DNA of 37,110 nt from CAJWGI01 sp036011785. GTDB lineage: Bacteria; Chloroflexota; Anaerolineae; Anaerolineales; UBA11657. This document shows positions 16,931-25,620 of this stretch, in pieces. How positions within the stretch are numbered: the first letter of the stretch is position 1; each line of letters begins with the position of its first letter. Below the pieces are notes generated by a model, which was not told the origin of the DNA, did not search any database, and was given only the letters and a program-made list of their open reading frames with translations. Location of the stretch: assembly GCA_036011785.1 (NCBI GenBank), contig DASCOB010000200.1, positions 1 through 37,110 on the forward strand, read 5' to 3'. Made by a program: the position numbers and the translations under genes.

Positions 16931-18121
16931 ATGCGCTATGGAATTGATGCTTCCAATTTGAGGTCCGGAGGGGGCGTTCACCATTTGCTTCGCATTCTTG
17001 AAAACTCCGGAAACTCTCTGGGTAGCGACATGCACATCATTGTGTGGGGCAGTAGCGCACTGTGTGAGCGCATAGTGCGCCGGGAAGGGATTACGTTGAC
17101 GGTGGTACCGGATCTGGATACATCCCCGCTCCGGCGGCTGTTCTGGCAATTTCGGCAGCTGCCGAACCTTGCCGGCAGTTCCTGCGATGTGCTGTTTGCG
17201 CCCGGTGGTCTGGCGGGAAATCACAGCGTTCCCACTGTGGCCATGTGCAGAAACATGCTCCCGTTCGAACTTGCTGAGGCCCGGCGGTACGGCGCTAGTT
17301 ATATGTTTGCGCGGTTGTTGTTTCTGCGTGTGCTGCAGGCGCGCACTTTCCGCTGCGCAGATGGGGCGATCTTTCTCAGCGATTATGCGCGCGAGCGCGT
17401 CTCAGCGCAGATTGGCGATCTCCGTGCGAGAACTGCTCTGATAGCCCACGGCGTGGAGCAACGTTTTCGGAGTGAGCCGAGGCTGCAGCGGCCACTTGAA
17501 AAATTTACTCTGGCAAGGCCCTTCCGCTTGCTCTATGTCTCGATTGTGGATGTGTACAAGCACCAATGGCATGTGGCCGCCGCGGTGGCAGATTTGCGCC
17601 AGAAAGGAATGCCCGTGGTGCTGGATATGGTCGGGCCGGCGTACCCGGCCGCACTCCGGCGATTGCACGCGTCTCTGAAGAAACTGGATCCGACCGGTGC
17701 GTGCATCCAATATAGTGGCGCGGTGGCGCACTCCGAATTACATCACCGCTATCACGATGCTGACGGGTTTATTTTCGCTTCGACCTGCGAGAATATGCCC
17801 AATGTTCTTCTGGAGGCGATGGCGGCTGGGCTGCCAATGGCGTGCTCGGAGCGCCGGCCGATGACTGACATTCTAGGTGAGGGGGGCGTGTATTTTGACC
17901 CGATGCGACCGGAGAGCATATCGCGTGCCGTTGCCAGCATGGTACGGGACGCAGACAAGCGCACACACGCGGCTCACTCAGCGTATGAGCGCGCGGCTGA
18001 CTACACCTGGGGGCGATGCGCAGCCGAAACGTTTTGTTTTCTTGATGAGTGTGCTGGGATGAAAACCGAGAGCGAGCCACAGTTGCGTTCTGTGGACACA
18101 AATGAAAAGAAGCCAGTCTGA
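16931..18121 (+). CDS. GT4 family glycosyltransferase
   Basis: This 396-aa protein starts at ATG 16931, one base after the previous stop. It opens M-R-Y-G-I-D-A-S-N-L-R-S-G-G-G-V-H-H, a typical glycine-rich acceptor-side loop. The donor half has L-L-Y-V-S-I-V-D-V-Y-K-H-Q and the full E287-N-M-P-N-V-L-L-E295 motif, followed by A-A-G-L-P-M-A-C-S and G-G-V-Y-F-D-P, the pattern of mannosyltransferase-like GT4 enzymes such as WbdA/MtfB. The last about 35 residues are hydrophilic and unconserved, and 20 bases overlap the small ORF that follows. It should act on the cytoplasmic lipid-linked intermediate. Confidence 0.9.
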   Translation: MRYGIDASNLRSGGGVHHLLRILENSGNSLGSDMHIIVWGSSALCERIVRREGITLTVVPDLDTSPLRRLFWQFRQLPNLAGSSCDVLFAPGGLAGNHSVPTVAMCRNMLPFELAEARRYGASYMFARLLFLRVLQARTFRCADGAIFLSDYARERVSAQIGDLRARTALIAHGVEQRFRSEPRLQRPLEKFTLARPFRLLYVSIVDVYKHQWHVAAAVADLRQKGMPVVLDMVGPAYPAALRRLHASLKKLDPTGACIQYSGAVAHSELHHRYHDADGFIFASTCENMPNVLLEAMAAGLPMACSERRPMTDILGEGGVYFDPMRPESISRAVASMVRDADKRTHAAHSAYERAADYTWGRCAAETFCFLDECAGMKTESEPQLRSVDTNEKKPV

Positions 18122-18299
18122 GAGCTGGCCCGTTCGGCTCATGATCATTGTGTGGATGCTCCTGACTGTGGCATTCAGACAGGAATTCAACGTGTTTGCC
18201 CCAGCGACGGATTGGTTGGGAAGTATCGGGTTGTGGCCGTTGGCAGAAACGACGGCCACCATCACCAGGTGGTTGGCACCGCTGTGGGGGAATTCGTGA
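18102..18299 (+). CDS. Small membrane protein (65 aa), unknown
   Basis: ATG 18102 lies 20 bases inside the end of the preceding GT4 gene, and the stop sits in a GTGA junction with the next gene. The protein has one convincing membrane helix (R-L-M-I-I-V-W-M-L-L-T-V-A-F, about residues 12-25) and an aromatic, Leu-rich second half that may dip into the membrane. The competing frame, which would extend the next protein upstream to 18152, reads as charged, His-rich residues with no membrane character. This frame is therefore the better gene. I know no family. Its coupling to a GT-C-like protein suggests an accessory subunit, as inference only. Confidence 0.6.
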   Translation: MKRSQSESWPVRLMIIVWMLLTVAFRQEFNVFAPATDWLGSIGLWPLAETTATITRWLAPLWGNS

Positions 18300-20239
18300 C
18301 ATTGGCGGTGGTTGCAGCATATTCACTCGCCTGCATTCTTATAGGTATGGTGGGGATTTGGGTCTTGAGACGTGGGTCTGGCAGAGTCAGTGGTTCCATG
18401 AGTTTTGACCTTGGCACCGCGCTTGCCCTTGGTCAAGGGTTTTGGGCTGTTGTTTGGATGCTGCTGGGTCTCGTAGGGTGGTTCGACAAACGCTTGATTG
18501 TGGCCGTGCTGCTTGCAAGCGCGGCAGCCGGAGCGCTCCTGTTAGTCAGGCGAGCAGCGACGGAAACCGATTATTTGAGGCCACTTCGAGAGTTCTGGAA
18601 ACCTGTTCATGCATTGCAGAGACCGTTCATTCCAGTTGCAATAGTGTTGATGGTGCTAGTGGGGGCTGTAGGGATTTTCAATGCTGTGCTTCCACCGCGG
18701 TTTGGAGTTGGTGATGGTTTTTTCTATTACATGGTGTTGCCTAAAATCATGGCTGCGTCTCAGCGTATCATGCCGGTGCCGGGTTACGAGTCTTCGCACA
18801 GTGTGCTGGGGTATCAGGGAGAAATGCACTATGCCGCTTTGATGGGTCTTTCGGGGGAAAACGCTGCCTTGCTATTCGTATGGGTGACAATGCTGGGAGT
18901 ATTTGCCTTGGTACTGCGGCTGTGTGATGATGTGGGCTTAGAGCCAGCTGGAAAACTAACTGCAATAGTAGCACTTTTTTCCTCAACCGCTTTCAATTTC
19001 TTCCTCAGCGACGGAAAGGTCGACACGTTCGCTCTGATTCTCGGGGTGGCGGCATTCGTGTGGGCCTTGCGTGTATCCGATTGGCCGGTGTTGGCGCCGA
19101 GACTGGCGGGATTGCTCACCGGGTTTGCGATCGTAGCCAAACTGGCCTTCGTTTTGTCGGTGGCAGTTCCAGCGATATCGATATTGATTATTGTGGCGCT
19201 GCAAGAAAAGGATGCGGGTGACGGAACCTCATCCAGTTCGCAGCTCCCCAATAGATTGGCCGCAATACTCGCTCAATTCGCGCTGTTCTGCACGCTGCCG
19301 ATTTTGACCCACGTGTACAAGAACGCAGTCTTGTTTCGTGAGCCGTTCGCTCCATTGGTGTTTTTGAACCAGCCCTTGTCGATTAGCTCCAATTACAGTT
19401 GGAATGGTCCAGATACCGCAAGGCACATCCTTAGGACTCTCCCCTACGCCCTAGTGTACGGCAAGCACTCAATCGGACATCTGTCTCCTTTGTTCTTGGC
19501 AGCTTTGCCGATAGTGATGCTGGTCCCGAAATCTACATGGAGAACCCACAGGAAGGCGGTAATGTTGGCATTGATTGGTACTGGGGCACTTCTCATAGGC
19601 GCCTGTGCGGAGGCATCCTTCTTTACTGTGCGTTTTCTGTTGCCGGCCGCGGTGCTTGTGTTACCATTATTGGGTCTCCTTTTCCAAACTGCAATCGAGG
19701 TATGGTCCGCGCATTTGATCTCGCAATTGGCTATTGCTGTCGCACTTTGCACGGTGATGCTCGGGCATTCACAGGTCGGTCATGACTGGCACCGTATGTT
19801 GCGTTATAGGTTTCAAGGGGCAGGATTGTGTGCGTTTGATAGTATATTGTGGTTTCCAAATTCCATGTGCGCGACCCTGGTTTCGGTGAACGACATTGCA
19901 TCTCCGGGCGACCGCATTCTTCATCATGGGTATTCTTATTGGCTGCGCCCTGATCTGATTCAATGCATGCCCACTCGGGACGAATGGAATTGGATTAGCG
20001 CCGCTTCTTCCGCAAACGATGAATGGGCACGGATTCACTCGCTTGGATTCCGCTACATGGTGACAAAACGAGAGCTAAAACCCATCCCGGATTGGTTGTC
20101 GGTTTCTCTCGTACACAAGGAATCCGACGTCCACGTGTACGAGATGAAATCATTAGACCCAAAGCGGCAGCCCGAGTTTGCCTGCCTGCAGGTGAAGCAG
20201 CCTGCTTGGGATGTGATCGCTGCAAATGGCAACACATGA
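18296..20239 (+). CDS. Large polytopic GT-C-like membrane protein
   Basis: I start this at GTG 18296 (GTGA overlap with the small membrane protein), giving 647 aa that begin directly with a membrane helix. An open frame continues to 18152 but is not protein-like. There are about 12 hydrophobic segments. The loop F-G-V-G-D-G-F-F-Y-Y-M-V-L-P-K, then P-V-P-G-Y-E-S and L-G-Y-Q-G-E-M-H-Y-A-A-L, matches the arrangement of GT-C proteins of the type W-D-A-L-x-Y-H-L-x-x-P-K, with an acidic residue in the first outer loop. A soluble C-terminal part of about 140 residues follows the helices. It likely transfers a sugar from a polyprenyl-phosphate donor outside the membrane. A Wzy-like role cannot be excluded. 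Confidence 0.7.
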   Translation: MTLAVVAAYSLACILIGMVGIWVLRRGSGRVSGSMSFDLGTALALGQGFWAVVWMLLGLVGWFDKRLIVAVLLASAAAGALLLVRRAATETDYLRPLREFWKPVHALQRPFIPVAIVLMVLVGAVGIFNAVLPPRFGVGDGFFYYMVLPKIMAASQRIMPVPGYESSHSVLGYQGEMHYAALMGLSGENAALLFVWVTMLGVFALVLRLCDDVGLEPAGKLTAIVALFSSTAFNFFLSDGKVDTFALILGVAAFVWALRVSDWPVLAPRLAGLLTGFAIVAKLAFVLSVAVPAISILIIVALQEKDAGDGTSSSSQLPNRLAAILAQFALFCTLPILTHVYKNAVLFREPFAPLVFLNQPLSISSNYSWNGPDTARHILRTLPYALVYGKHSIGHLSPLFLAALPIVMLVPKSTWRTHRKAVMLALIGTGALLIGACAEASFFTVRFLLPAAVLVLPLLGLLFQTAIEVWSAHLISQLAIAVALCTVMLGHSQVGHDWHRMLRYRFQGAGLCAFDSILWFPNSMCATLVSVNDIASPGDRILHHGYSYWLRPDLIQCMPTRDEWNWISAASSANDEWARIHSLGFRYMVTKRELKPIPDWLSVSLVHKESDVHVYEMKSLDPKRQPEFACLQVKQPAWDVIAANGNT

Positions 20240-20837
20240 AGAAAACCAATGCCGTTCTTCTGCTTTTGACCGGATCCGGATGGCCTTGCTGACAGCCGGT
20301 GTGGGGAGGCCGTCACGTTTAGAGCCTGCAGCCTATAACCCTGTTGTGAAGGGCATTGCGCCCGGCGATTCTTACCAGACTATCGTGAACTTTCCGATAC
20401 TCACGCATCACAGTGTCAGCGCAATGTACCCGGCGCTCCCCGCGGATGTGAGCGCTGTGAATTGCCACAAACCGCTAAAACCTAGATAGGGATACGAATT
20501 GGGCGAGCCGCTCGTTTTCTCCTCGGATCTTGACATTTCGGTTTCCAACATCCGGTTCTCGCCTAACAAAATCGCCTTCGACTTGGATGCGGATGATTGC
20601 GGCTGGGTTGTGCTCAACCAGAACTTCACGCGCGGCTCGTCTCTCAGTGGCGCGGAGACGCCGGTTCTGGAACTAGGGAAGAAGTCGGCCGCAAGGCTCT
20701 CTCCGGGGACATGTGGAAACCTTGCCTTTAAGTTTTTCCCTAAAAGCATCTGGTGCGGGCTGGCGTTTATCTGCTTGGGGGTGCTTACGGCTTTTGCACA
20801 GCTATTCCTCAGATATGTTCCGGTGAAAGCGAGATGA
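20236..20837 (+). pseudogene. Decayed GT-C/YfhO-like membrane glycosyltransferase gene
   Basis: ATG 20236 makes an ATGA overlap with the previous gene and opens M-K-K-T-N-A-V-L-L-L-L, but hits a stop after 18 residues. Another frame then carries a C-terminal domain: Y-P-A-L..V-N-C-H-K-P-L-K-P-R, a TAG stop at 20487-20489, and directly on in the same frame G-Y-E-L-G-E-P-L, W-V-V-L-N-Q-N-F-T-R-G, L-S-P-G-T-C-G, and a last membrane helix. This is the periplasmic tail seen on large YfhO/GT-C-like membrane proteins. Several hundred residues of helices are missing, so the gene has a deletion, a frameshift and an amber stop. The piece 20499-20837 (112 aa, TTG) could still be translated and overlaps the next ATG by four bases. 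Confidence 0.72.
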
Positions 20838-21574
20838 CATCGATGATTCGGGTTGCGTTGCTCGCATACAATGAGAGCGAATCAATTGCGTCTGTTTTGC
20901 TGCAGCTCAAAGAACACCTGACAGCCATGGGATTTAGTTTCAGGGTTTATGTTGTGAACGATGGCAGCACAGATGATACGCTTGCCAGGGTGGAGGGGCT
21001 TTCGGCCAAGCTGCCGTTGACAGTACTGAATCATGAAACCAATCTGGGGGTGGCGCGGGTATTCGAGACCGGCCTGCGGGCCGCACTTGCGGATTCTGAG
21101 CCGGATGATGTCATCGTCACCATGGAAGCTGATGGCACGAACCAGCCCACGGTGGTGGGCGCAATGGCCGGCAAGGTTCATCAAGGTTGCGATGTGGTGT
21201 GCGCCTCACGCTACCAGGAGGGCGGGAGCTATGTCAACTTTCCGTGGAAAAGGCGCATCTTCAGTGCCAGCGCTAATTGGATGCTGGGCTTTCTGTTTCC
21301 GATTGCGGGCGTGCGCGACTACACCATTTTTTTTCGGGCGTATCGGGCCTCTTTGCTGAAGAATGCGTTTGAACATTACGACGGCGAACTGATAACGGCG
21401 CGCGGTTTCGTCAGCAATGCAGAAATCTTGATAAAGCTCCGTCCCCTCAAGCCGAAGGCAACTGAGTGCGCGTTGATATACGACTATTCTCTCAAGAAAT
21501 CAACCAGCAACATGAATGTGTGGAGGAACACCACCGAGTATTTCAAGTTCATGTGGCACCAGATTTCCAGATAA
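20834..21574 (+). CDS. DPM1/GtrB-like GT2 (polyprenyl-phosphate sugar synthase type)
   Basis: I start at ATG 20834, overlapping the decayed gene's stop as ATGA (246 aa). ATG 20843 is an alternative. Motifs: V-A-L-L-A-Y-N-E (residues 7-14), V-V-N-D-G-S-T-D-D (40-48), V-T-M-E-A-D-G-T-N (95-103), C-A-S-R-Y-Q-E-G-G and the V-R-D-Y-T-I-F-F-R-A-Y stretch. These are the marks of dolichyl/polyprenyl-phosphate mannose synthase-like enzymes. They make the lipid-P-sugar that GT-C transferases consume, and GT-C-like genes flank it on both sides. No C-terminal membrane pair is seen, as in DPM1. The specific sugar is unknown. Confidence 0.85.
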   Translation: MTSMIRVALLAYNESESIASVLLQLKEHLTAMGFSFRVYVVNDGSTDDTLARVEGLSAKLPLTVLNHETNLGVARVFETGLRAALADSEPDDVIVTMEADGTNQPTVVGAMAGKVHQGCDVVCASRYQEGGSYVNFPWKRRIFSASANWMLGFLFPIAGVRDYTIFFRAYRASLLKNAFEHYDGELITARGFVSNAEILIKLRPLKPKATECALIYDYSLKKSTSNMNVWRNTTEYFKFMWHQISR

Positions 21575-21575
21575 C

Positions 21576-23147
21576 GTGAACATTCGAAAAGCACTTCCAA
21601 CAACCGGGATATTCGTGGCGCTTGGTGGAATACTGCTCTTTCATTACATTTCTCTGCTTGACTATCCGGTCCCTAGTTGTGATGAAGCCTTTTACGGGCG
21701 CACAGCGTCAAAGTTCTATGACGCTGCAATCGTTGGCCAGAGATGGCCCCCTGCAGATGCGTTAGTTTATATGTTTCACGGACGAGGGTACTGGCTGCTG
21801 CTGGGGATTGCGTTTTCTCTTCTCGGGACGACATTGTTCGCAGCTCGCATGGTTTCATTTGTCGGGCTGATGGTCTTAGTCTTGGCGACATTTCTCGTCG
21901 GGAAAATGTATGTGAATAGGAATGTCGGCCTGTGGTCGGCCGGTTTGGTGGGAGCGGCATGGCTTTCCCTATACTCAGGCCATCTCGCACGGCCCGATAT
22001 GCTTGCTGCGGCGGTTGGAGCGATCTCTGTGGTATGGGTGAAGTATGTGTCGGAAAACCCGCGTTGGTGGCGATTTCTTTTTTTGGGGATGCTGCTTTTG
22101 TTGCAGTTGGAGATTCACCCACTCCCGGTGCACCTTGTGTTGCCCATTCTATTAATGGTTACGGGATATGTGTTCCGGAACAAGTTGTGGAACCCACTTG
22201 GTGCAACCGTTTTAGGGATGCTGATGGCGGGAGTCATTGTGTTGCTTGGACGCTACGGAACTGAGACCATGGTCTTCCTTCGCGGCCTTTCCGAGGAAAA
22301 TGACCTTTTGGTCGAATTCATGCGTGGCGATTCTTCTACGGTTGGTGGAAGCTGGCTGGATTGGGACGGAAACTTCCTCCGATTCTGGTGGGGGAGCTAC
22401 GCATGGCTGGCTCCGGTCGCGTCAATTCCGCAGGCATTGTTTTTCCTGGTCGGCTTGTTGTATGCATACGCGCGGAAACATGCAGGGTTGCGCGAATTGG
22501 CTTTTCTGGTGGTGATATCAAGTGTTTCCTTCGCGCTGATAAATAGCACGCACTTGTGGCTCGGGTACTCACTCTTGTGGCTTCCGTATTACACGGTCAT
22601 GGGGGTTGCTGCCGTCACGGGCCTTAGCAGGCGTCCCCGCTGGAGTTGGCCGAATCGCAACATTGGCACAGTGGTACTGGCTCTTTGCGGTTTGCTGTAT
22701 CTGGTCGGCGACGTACGCCTCGTGACCGGCAATCGAACGAAGACAGAAGAAGCCTATTACGCAGAAGCCAGTCAATTGCTCGCCGGTATTCCCGCGGGAG
22801 CGCGAGTGTTGGCAAAGCAGTACTGGTGGTATGCAATGCGAGACAAGGTTACGTTTGTGGATGAGAACCTGATTGCGCCACGAGGTAGTTTGGCATGGTG
22901 GATTGGCGTGCCGGATGGGATGGGCGTTTCACGGCCAGAGGTAGATCTGAGTGTCCAGGTCAGGGAGCAATTCGAAGAGGAGTTGCGGCCCGACTTTGTT
23001 GTTCTGGACGGGGTGCTCGGCTGTTTCGATGTGAGAGAGGCCAAATTTGATGCTTTTCTGGACGTGGTTCAGGCGCGCTGCGAGCTGAAACGGCAGATTA
23101 ACTCTGATTTATATCGACCGCAGCAGGTTTACCAATGCGCGAGTTGA
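21576..23147 (+). CDS. Polytopic GT-C-type glycosyltransferase (GT39/83-like)
   Basis: GTG 21576, one base after the previous stop, gives 523 aa starting just before a membrane helix. The longer frame from 21516 only adds shadow residues. In the first outer loop P-S-C-D36-E37-A-F-Y-G is the classic acidic pair of polyprenyl-phosphate-sugar-using transferases, followed by A-S-K-F-Y-D and H-G-R-G-Y-W. A-R-P-D-M-L-A-A near residue 145 is typical too. About ten membrane segments precede a C-terminal soluble part of about 130 residues. Together with the DPM1-like gene just upstream it forms a donor-synthase plus transferase pair for sugar addition outside the inner membrane. Confidence 0.83.
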   Translation: MNIRKALPTTGIFVALGGILLFHYISLLDYPVPSCDEAFYGRTASKFYDAAIVGQRWPPADALVYMFHGRGYWLLLGIAFSLLGTTLFAARMVSFVGLMVLVLATFLVGKMYVNRNVGLWSAGLVGAAWLSLYSGHLARPDMLAAAVGAISVVWVKYVSENPRWWRFLFLGMLLLLQLEIHPLPVHLVLPILLMVTGYVFRNKLWNPLGATVLGMLMAGVIVLLGRYGTETMVFLRGLSEENDLLVEFMRGDSSTVGGSWLDWDGNFLRFWWGSYAWLAPVASIPQALFFLVGLLYAYARKHAGLRELAFLVVISSVSFALINSTHLWLGYSLLWLPYYTVMGVAAVTGLSRRPRWSWPNRNIGTVVLALCGLLYLVGDVRLVTGNRTKTEEAYYAEASQLLAGIPAGARVLAKQYWWYAMRDKVTFVDENLIAPRGSLAWWIGVPDGMGVSRPEVDLSVQVREQFEEELRPDFVVLDGVLGCFDVREAKFDAFLDVVQARCELKRQINSDLYRPQQVYQCAS

Positions 23148-23170
23148 GCAGCGCCCAGTGAGATTTGAGA

Positions 23171-24334
23171 ATGCCTAGGGTCGTAGTGTCCTCTGCTGGG
23201 GTATTTCACGCTTATCATCTCGCGCGTGGGGTGCAGGCAGCCGGCTATCTTCATCGTTTCATTACGTCAATTTACAGTCGATACGAAACCGGCATTGACA
23301 GGCGAAAAGTGACCCAGCTGCCACTGGCTGCCGGCTTGGCGAGTGCTATCCGGCTTCTTCCGGGGGAGGTCCCGCGACTGGCTTCCTATTTGGTGGGAGA
23401 TAGCTTCTATGACCGCATGGCGTCGACCCACACAAAAGACGCCGAGATATTTCACGTTTTCAACAATCAGGGCTTGCGGTCTATGAAGGCGGCAAAAGCG
23501 CATGGTGCGGTCACGGTAGTGGCGCGTTCATCGGCGCATCCGAGGGCGCAGGCGCGCATACTCCACGGCGCGTCCCCCTCCGCGCCGGGCACTTCAAAAC
23601 TATCTCGGTTGCTGGTCGAGCGGCATATTTCCGAATACGATCTGGCGGATTTCATTTTTGTGCCGTCGCAGTTTGTTTGGGACACAATGGTGCAGGAAGG
23701 CGTACCGGAGCGGAAACTGCGGCGTGTACATCTGGGCTTTGATCCGACTCGTTTCTTCCCTGGGGAGAAGAAGGACGATGTGTTTCGAATCCTGTACGCC
23801 GGTGGGTTAAGTGTGCAAAAAGGTATTCCTTACCTTCTGGAAGCGTTTTCGGAGTTGCATCTGCCGAACAGCGAGTTGTTGCTGGTCGGCGACGTGTATC
23901 CGGATGCGCGAGCCGCGCTACGTGAATATAGGGGGTTGTTTCGGCACATACGCTTCGTGCCGCAGGCTGAACTGGTGCATCACTATCAGCAGGCATCCGT
24001 GTTTGTGCTGCCGTCACTGCAGGACGGATTCGGCATGGTAGTGTACGAAGCTGCTGGATGTGGGCTGCCAGTGATTATCACCGAAAACGTCGGTGCAGAG
24101 GTGCGAAACGGGGAAGATGGCTTTGTTGTTCCTGTTCGCGATGCCGGCACGCTTGCGGAAAAACTACGGTTCTTTCATGAGCATCCGGAAAAACGGATGC
24201 GGATGGGGCGGGCAGCGCGTGATTATGTGCAGCAGTTCACGTGGCAGAATTATCACCGAGAGGTGATTGAACAATACGACGCGATCTTGACCCAGCGGGG
24301 ACGCGTACCTCCAGGGTCTCGAGTGGAATTGTGA
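23171..24334 (+). CDS. GT4 family glycosyltransferase
   Basis: ATG 23171 gives 387 aa; TTG 23165 adds two residues. The N-terminal domain contains F-H-A-Y-H-L-A-R-G-V-Q and D-F-I-F-V-P-S-Q-F-V at its end, then L-G-F-D-P-T-R-F-F at the linker. The donor domain opens I-L-Y-A-G-G-L-S-V-Q-K-G, with V-G-D-V-Y-P-D, and D285-G-F-G-M-V-V-Y-E293 carrying Asp for the first Glu of EX7E, then C-G-L-P-V-I. This looks like a functional retaining GT4 acting in the cytoplasm. It sits 23 bases after the GT-C gene and is followed by a 64-base gap. Confidence 0.88.
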   Translation: MPRVVVSSAGVFHAYHLARGVQAAGYLHRFITSIYSRYETGIDRRKVTQLPLAAGLASAIRLLPGEVPRLASYLVGDSFYDRMASTHTKDAEIFHVFNNQGLRSMKAAKAHGAVTVVARSSAHPRAQARILHGASPSAPGTSKLSRLLVERHISEYDLADFIFVPSQFVWDTMVQEGVPERKLRRVHLGFDPTRFFPGEKKDDVFRILYAGGLSVQKGIPYLLEAFSELHLPNSELLLVGDVYPDARAALREYRGLFRHIRFVPQAELVHHYQQASVFVLPSLQDGFGMVVYEAAGCGLPVIITENVGAEVRNGEDGFVVPVRDAGTLAEKLRFFHEHPEKRMRMGRAARDYVQQFTWQNYHREVIEQYDAILTQRGRVPPGSRVEL

Positions 24335-24398
24335 GTGGAAGTCTACACCCCCGCTGCGAGGCGATAATCATGGCTGAGAGCGGCCGTTCGAGTTAGCT

Positions 24399-25613
24399 AT
24401 GGCGCGCGCTTACATTCACACCCTGGAGCCCATGGAGCACGGGGGAGTGATGGCGAAAGTGCGCGTGGCGGCGGAATTGCTGCGCCGGTGCGGGTACTCA
24501 CCTAGGTTGCTTTACACTGCCACGGATCAGGTTCCAACCGGCGGATGGGGCGCGAAGATGCGCTACTTCCTGCAGCATCCACGCCCGTATCAGACGGAGT
24601 TTGAGGGATATCCGGGGTTTGCGGTCCCGCATTGGCCGCTGCCGATCTGGGCAACGTATGCGCTCCCCTGGCTCTTTTTTCGTAGGGCGATTGCGAATCA
24701 CCACATTAATATCGTTATTTCTGGGGCGAATCACTGTGGCTTGCCATGCGCCATAGCGCGAAAGCGCTACATCGTGTGGATTGGCACATTATACGAGGAC
24801 GAGTTAACTGGAAAGGCTGTCGGCGGAGACCATTGGGCACAACAGATGCTGACGGGAATGCAAGGGGGAATCCTTGACAAGGTGGAGCGTTTTGTGTTCG
24901 AAAGAGCAGCTCTGATATTGACCAACGGGAGTCACACTGCGCACCGCGTCCGCGAAGCACACCCCGATGTTTCGGAAAAAGTTCGAACCGCCATGTTTGC
25001 GGTGGATACTAACGTGTTCCGGCCTGCCACGCCCGACGACATGCAGCCGGATTCGGCCCCCTACCTTTTGCTCACGGGGCGTATAAATGACCCGCGGAAA
25101 AATGTGGGAATGTTGTTCAGGGCATTCGCGCGCGTGTGCGAGCGGCGGCCGGATTTCAGATTGATACTCACTGGTGACCAGCCCTGGGAAACCGTGCGCG
25201 CGATGGCACGGGAGGTCGGTGTGGCTGCGCAGGTTGAATTCGTAGGGCGGCAAACCAAATCCGAACTGGTGCGGCTGTATCAAGGCGCGGAGCTTTTCGT
25301 ACTCTCATCCAATCAGGAGGGGCTTGGAATATCAGTGCTGGAGGCCATGGCCTGTGGCACGCCGGTGGTAGCCACGCGCTGCGGCGGGCCCGAAAGCGTA
25401 TTAGTGGATGGAGAGACCGGTTTCATGGTGCCGCTGAATGACGATGCTGCCATGGCGGAGCGGCTCATACAGCTGCTAAGTGACCCTCCGCTGATGGTGA
25501 AAATGCGCGAGAACTGCGTGCGTGTTGCGCGGGAGACCTTCAGTCGTCCGATAGTGGAGAAGATCCTGCTGCAAGCCTTTCGCGATGTTTACCCGGAACA
25601 CTTTCTAAGCTGA
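24399..25613 (+). CDS. GT4 family glycosyltransferase (canonical)
   Basis: This 404-aa protein starts at ATG 24399 after a 64-base gap with no obvious signal. It has P-M-E-H-G-G-V-M-A-K-V (residues 12-22), the acceptor-side glycine loop. I-L-T-N-G-S-H-T closes the N-domain, and L-T-G-R-I-N-D-P-R-K-N opens the donor domain. E307-G-L-G-I-S-V-L-E315 is the complete EX7E, followed by A-C-G-T-P-V-V-A-T-R-C-G-G-P-E. These are the classic marks of an active retaining GT4. It probably extends the lipid-linked glycan on the cytoplasmic side. It ends 7 bases before the next gene. Confidence 0.9.
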   Translation: MARAYIHTLEPMEHGGVMAKVRVAAELLRRCGYSPRLLYTATDQVPTGGWGAKMRYFLQHPRPYQTEFEGYPGFAVPHWPLPIWATYALPWLFFRRAIANHHINIVISGANHCGLPCAIARKRYIVWIGTLYEDELTGKAVGGDHWAQQMLTGMQGGILDKVERFVFERAALILTNGSHTAHRVREAHPDVSEKVRTAMFAVDTNVFRPATPDDMQPDSAPYLLLTGRINDPRKNVGMLFRAFARVCERRPDFRLILTGDQPWETVRAMAREVGVAAQVEFVGRQTKSELVRLYQGAELFVLSSNQEGLGISVLEAMACGTPVVATRCGGPESVLVDGETGFMVPLNDDAAMAERLIQLLSDPPLMVKMRENCVRVARETFSRPIVEKILLQAFRDVYPEHFLS

Positions 25614-25620
25614 CCGTTCT

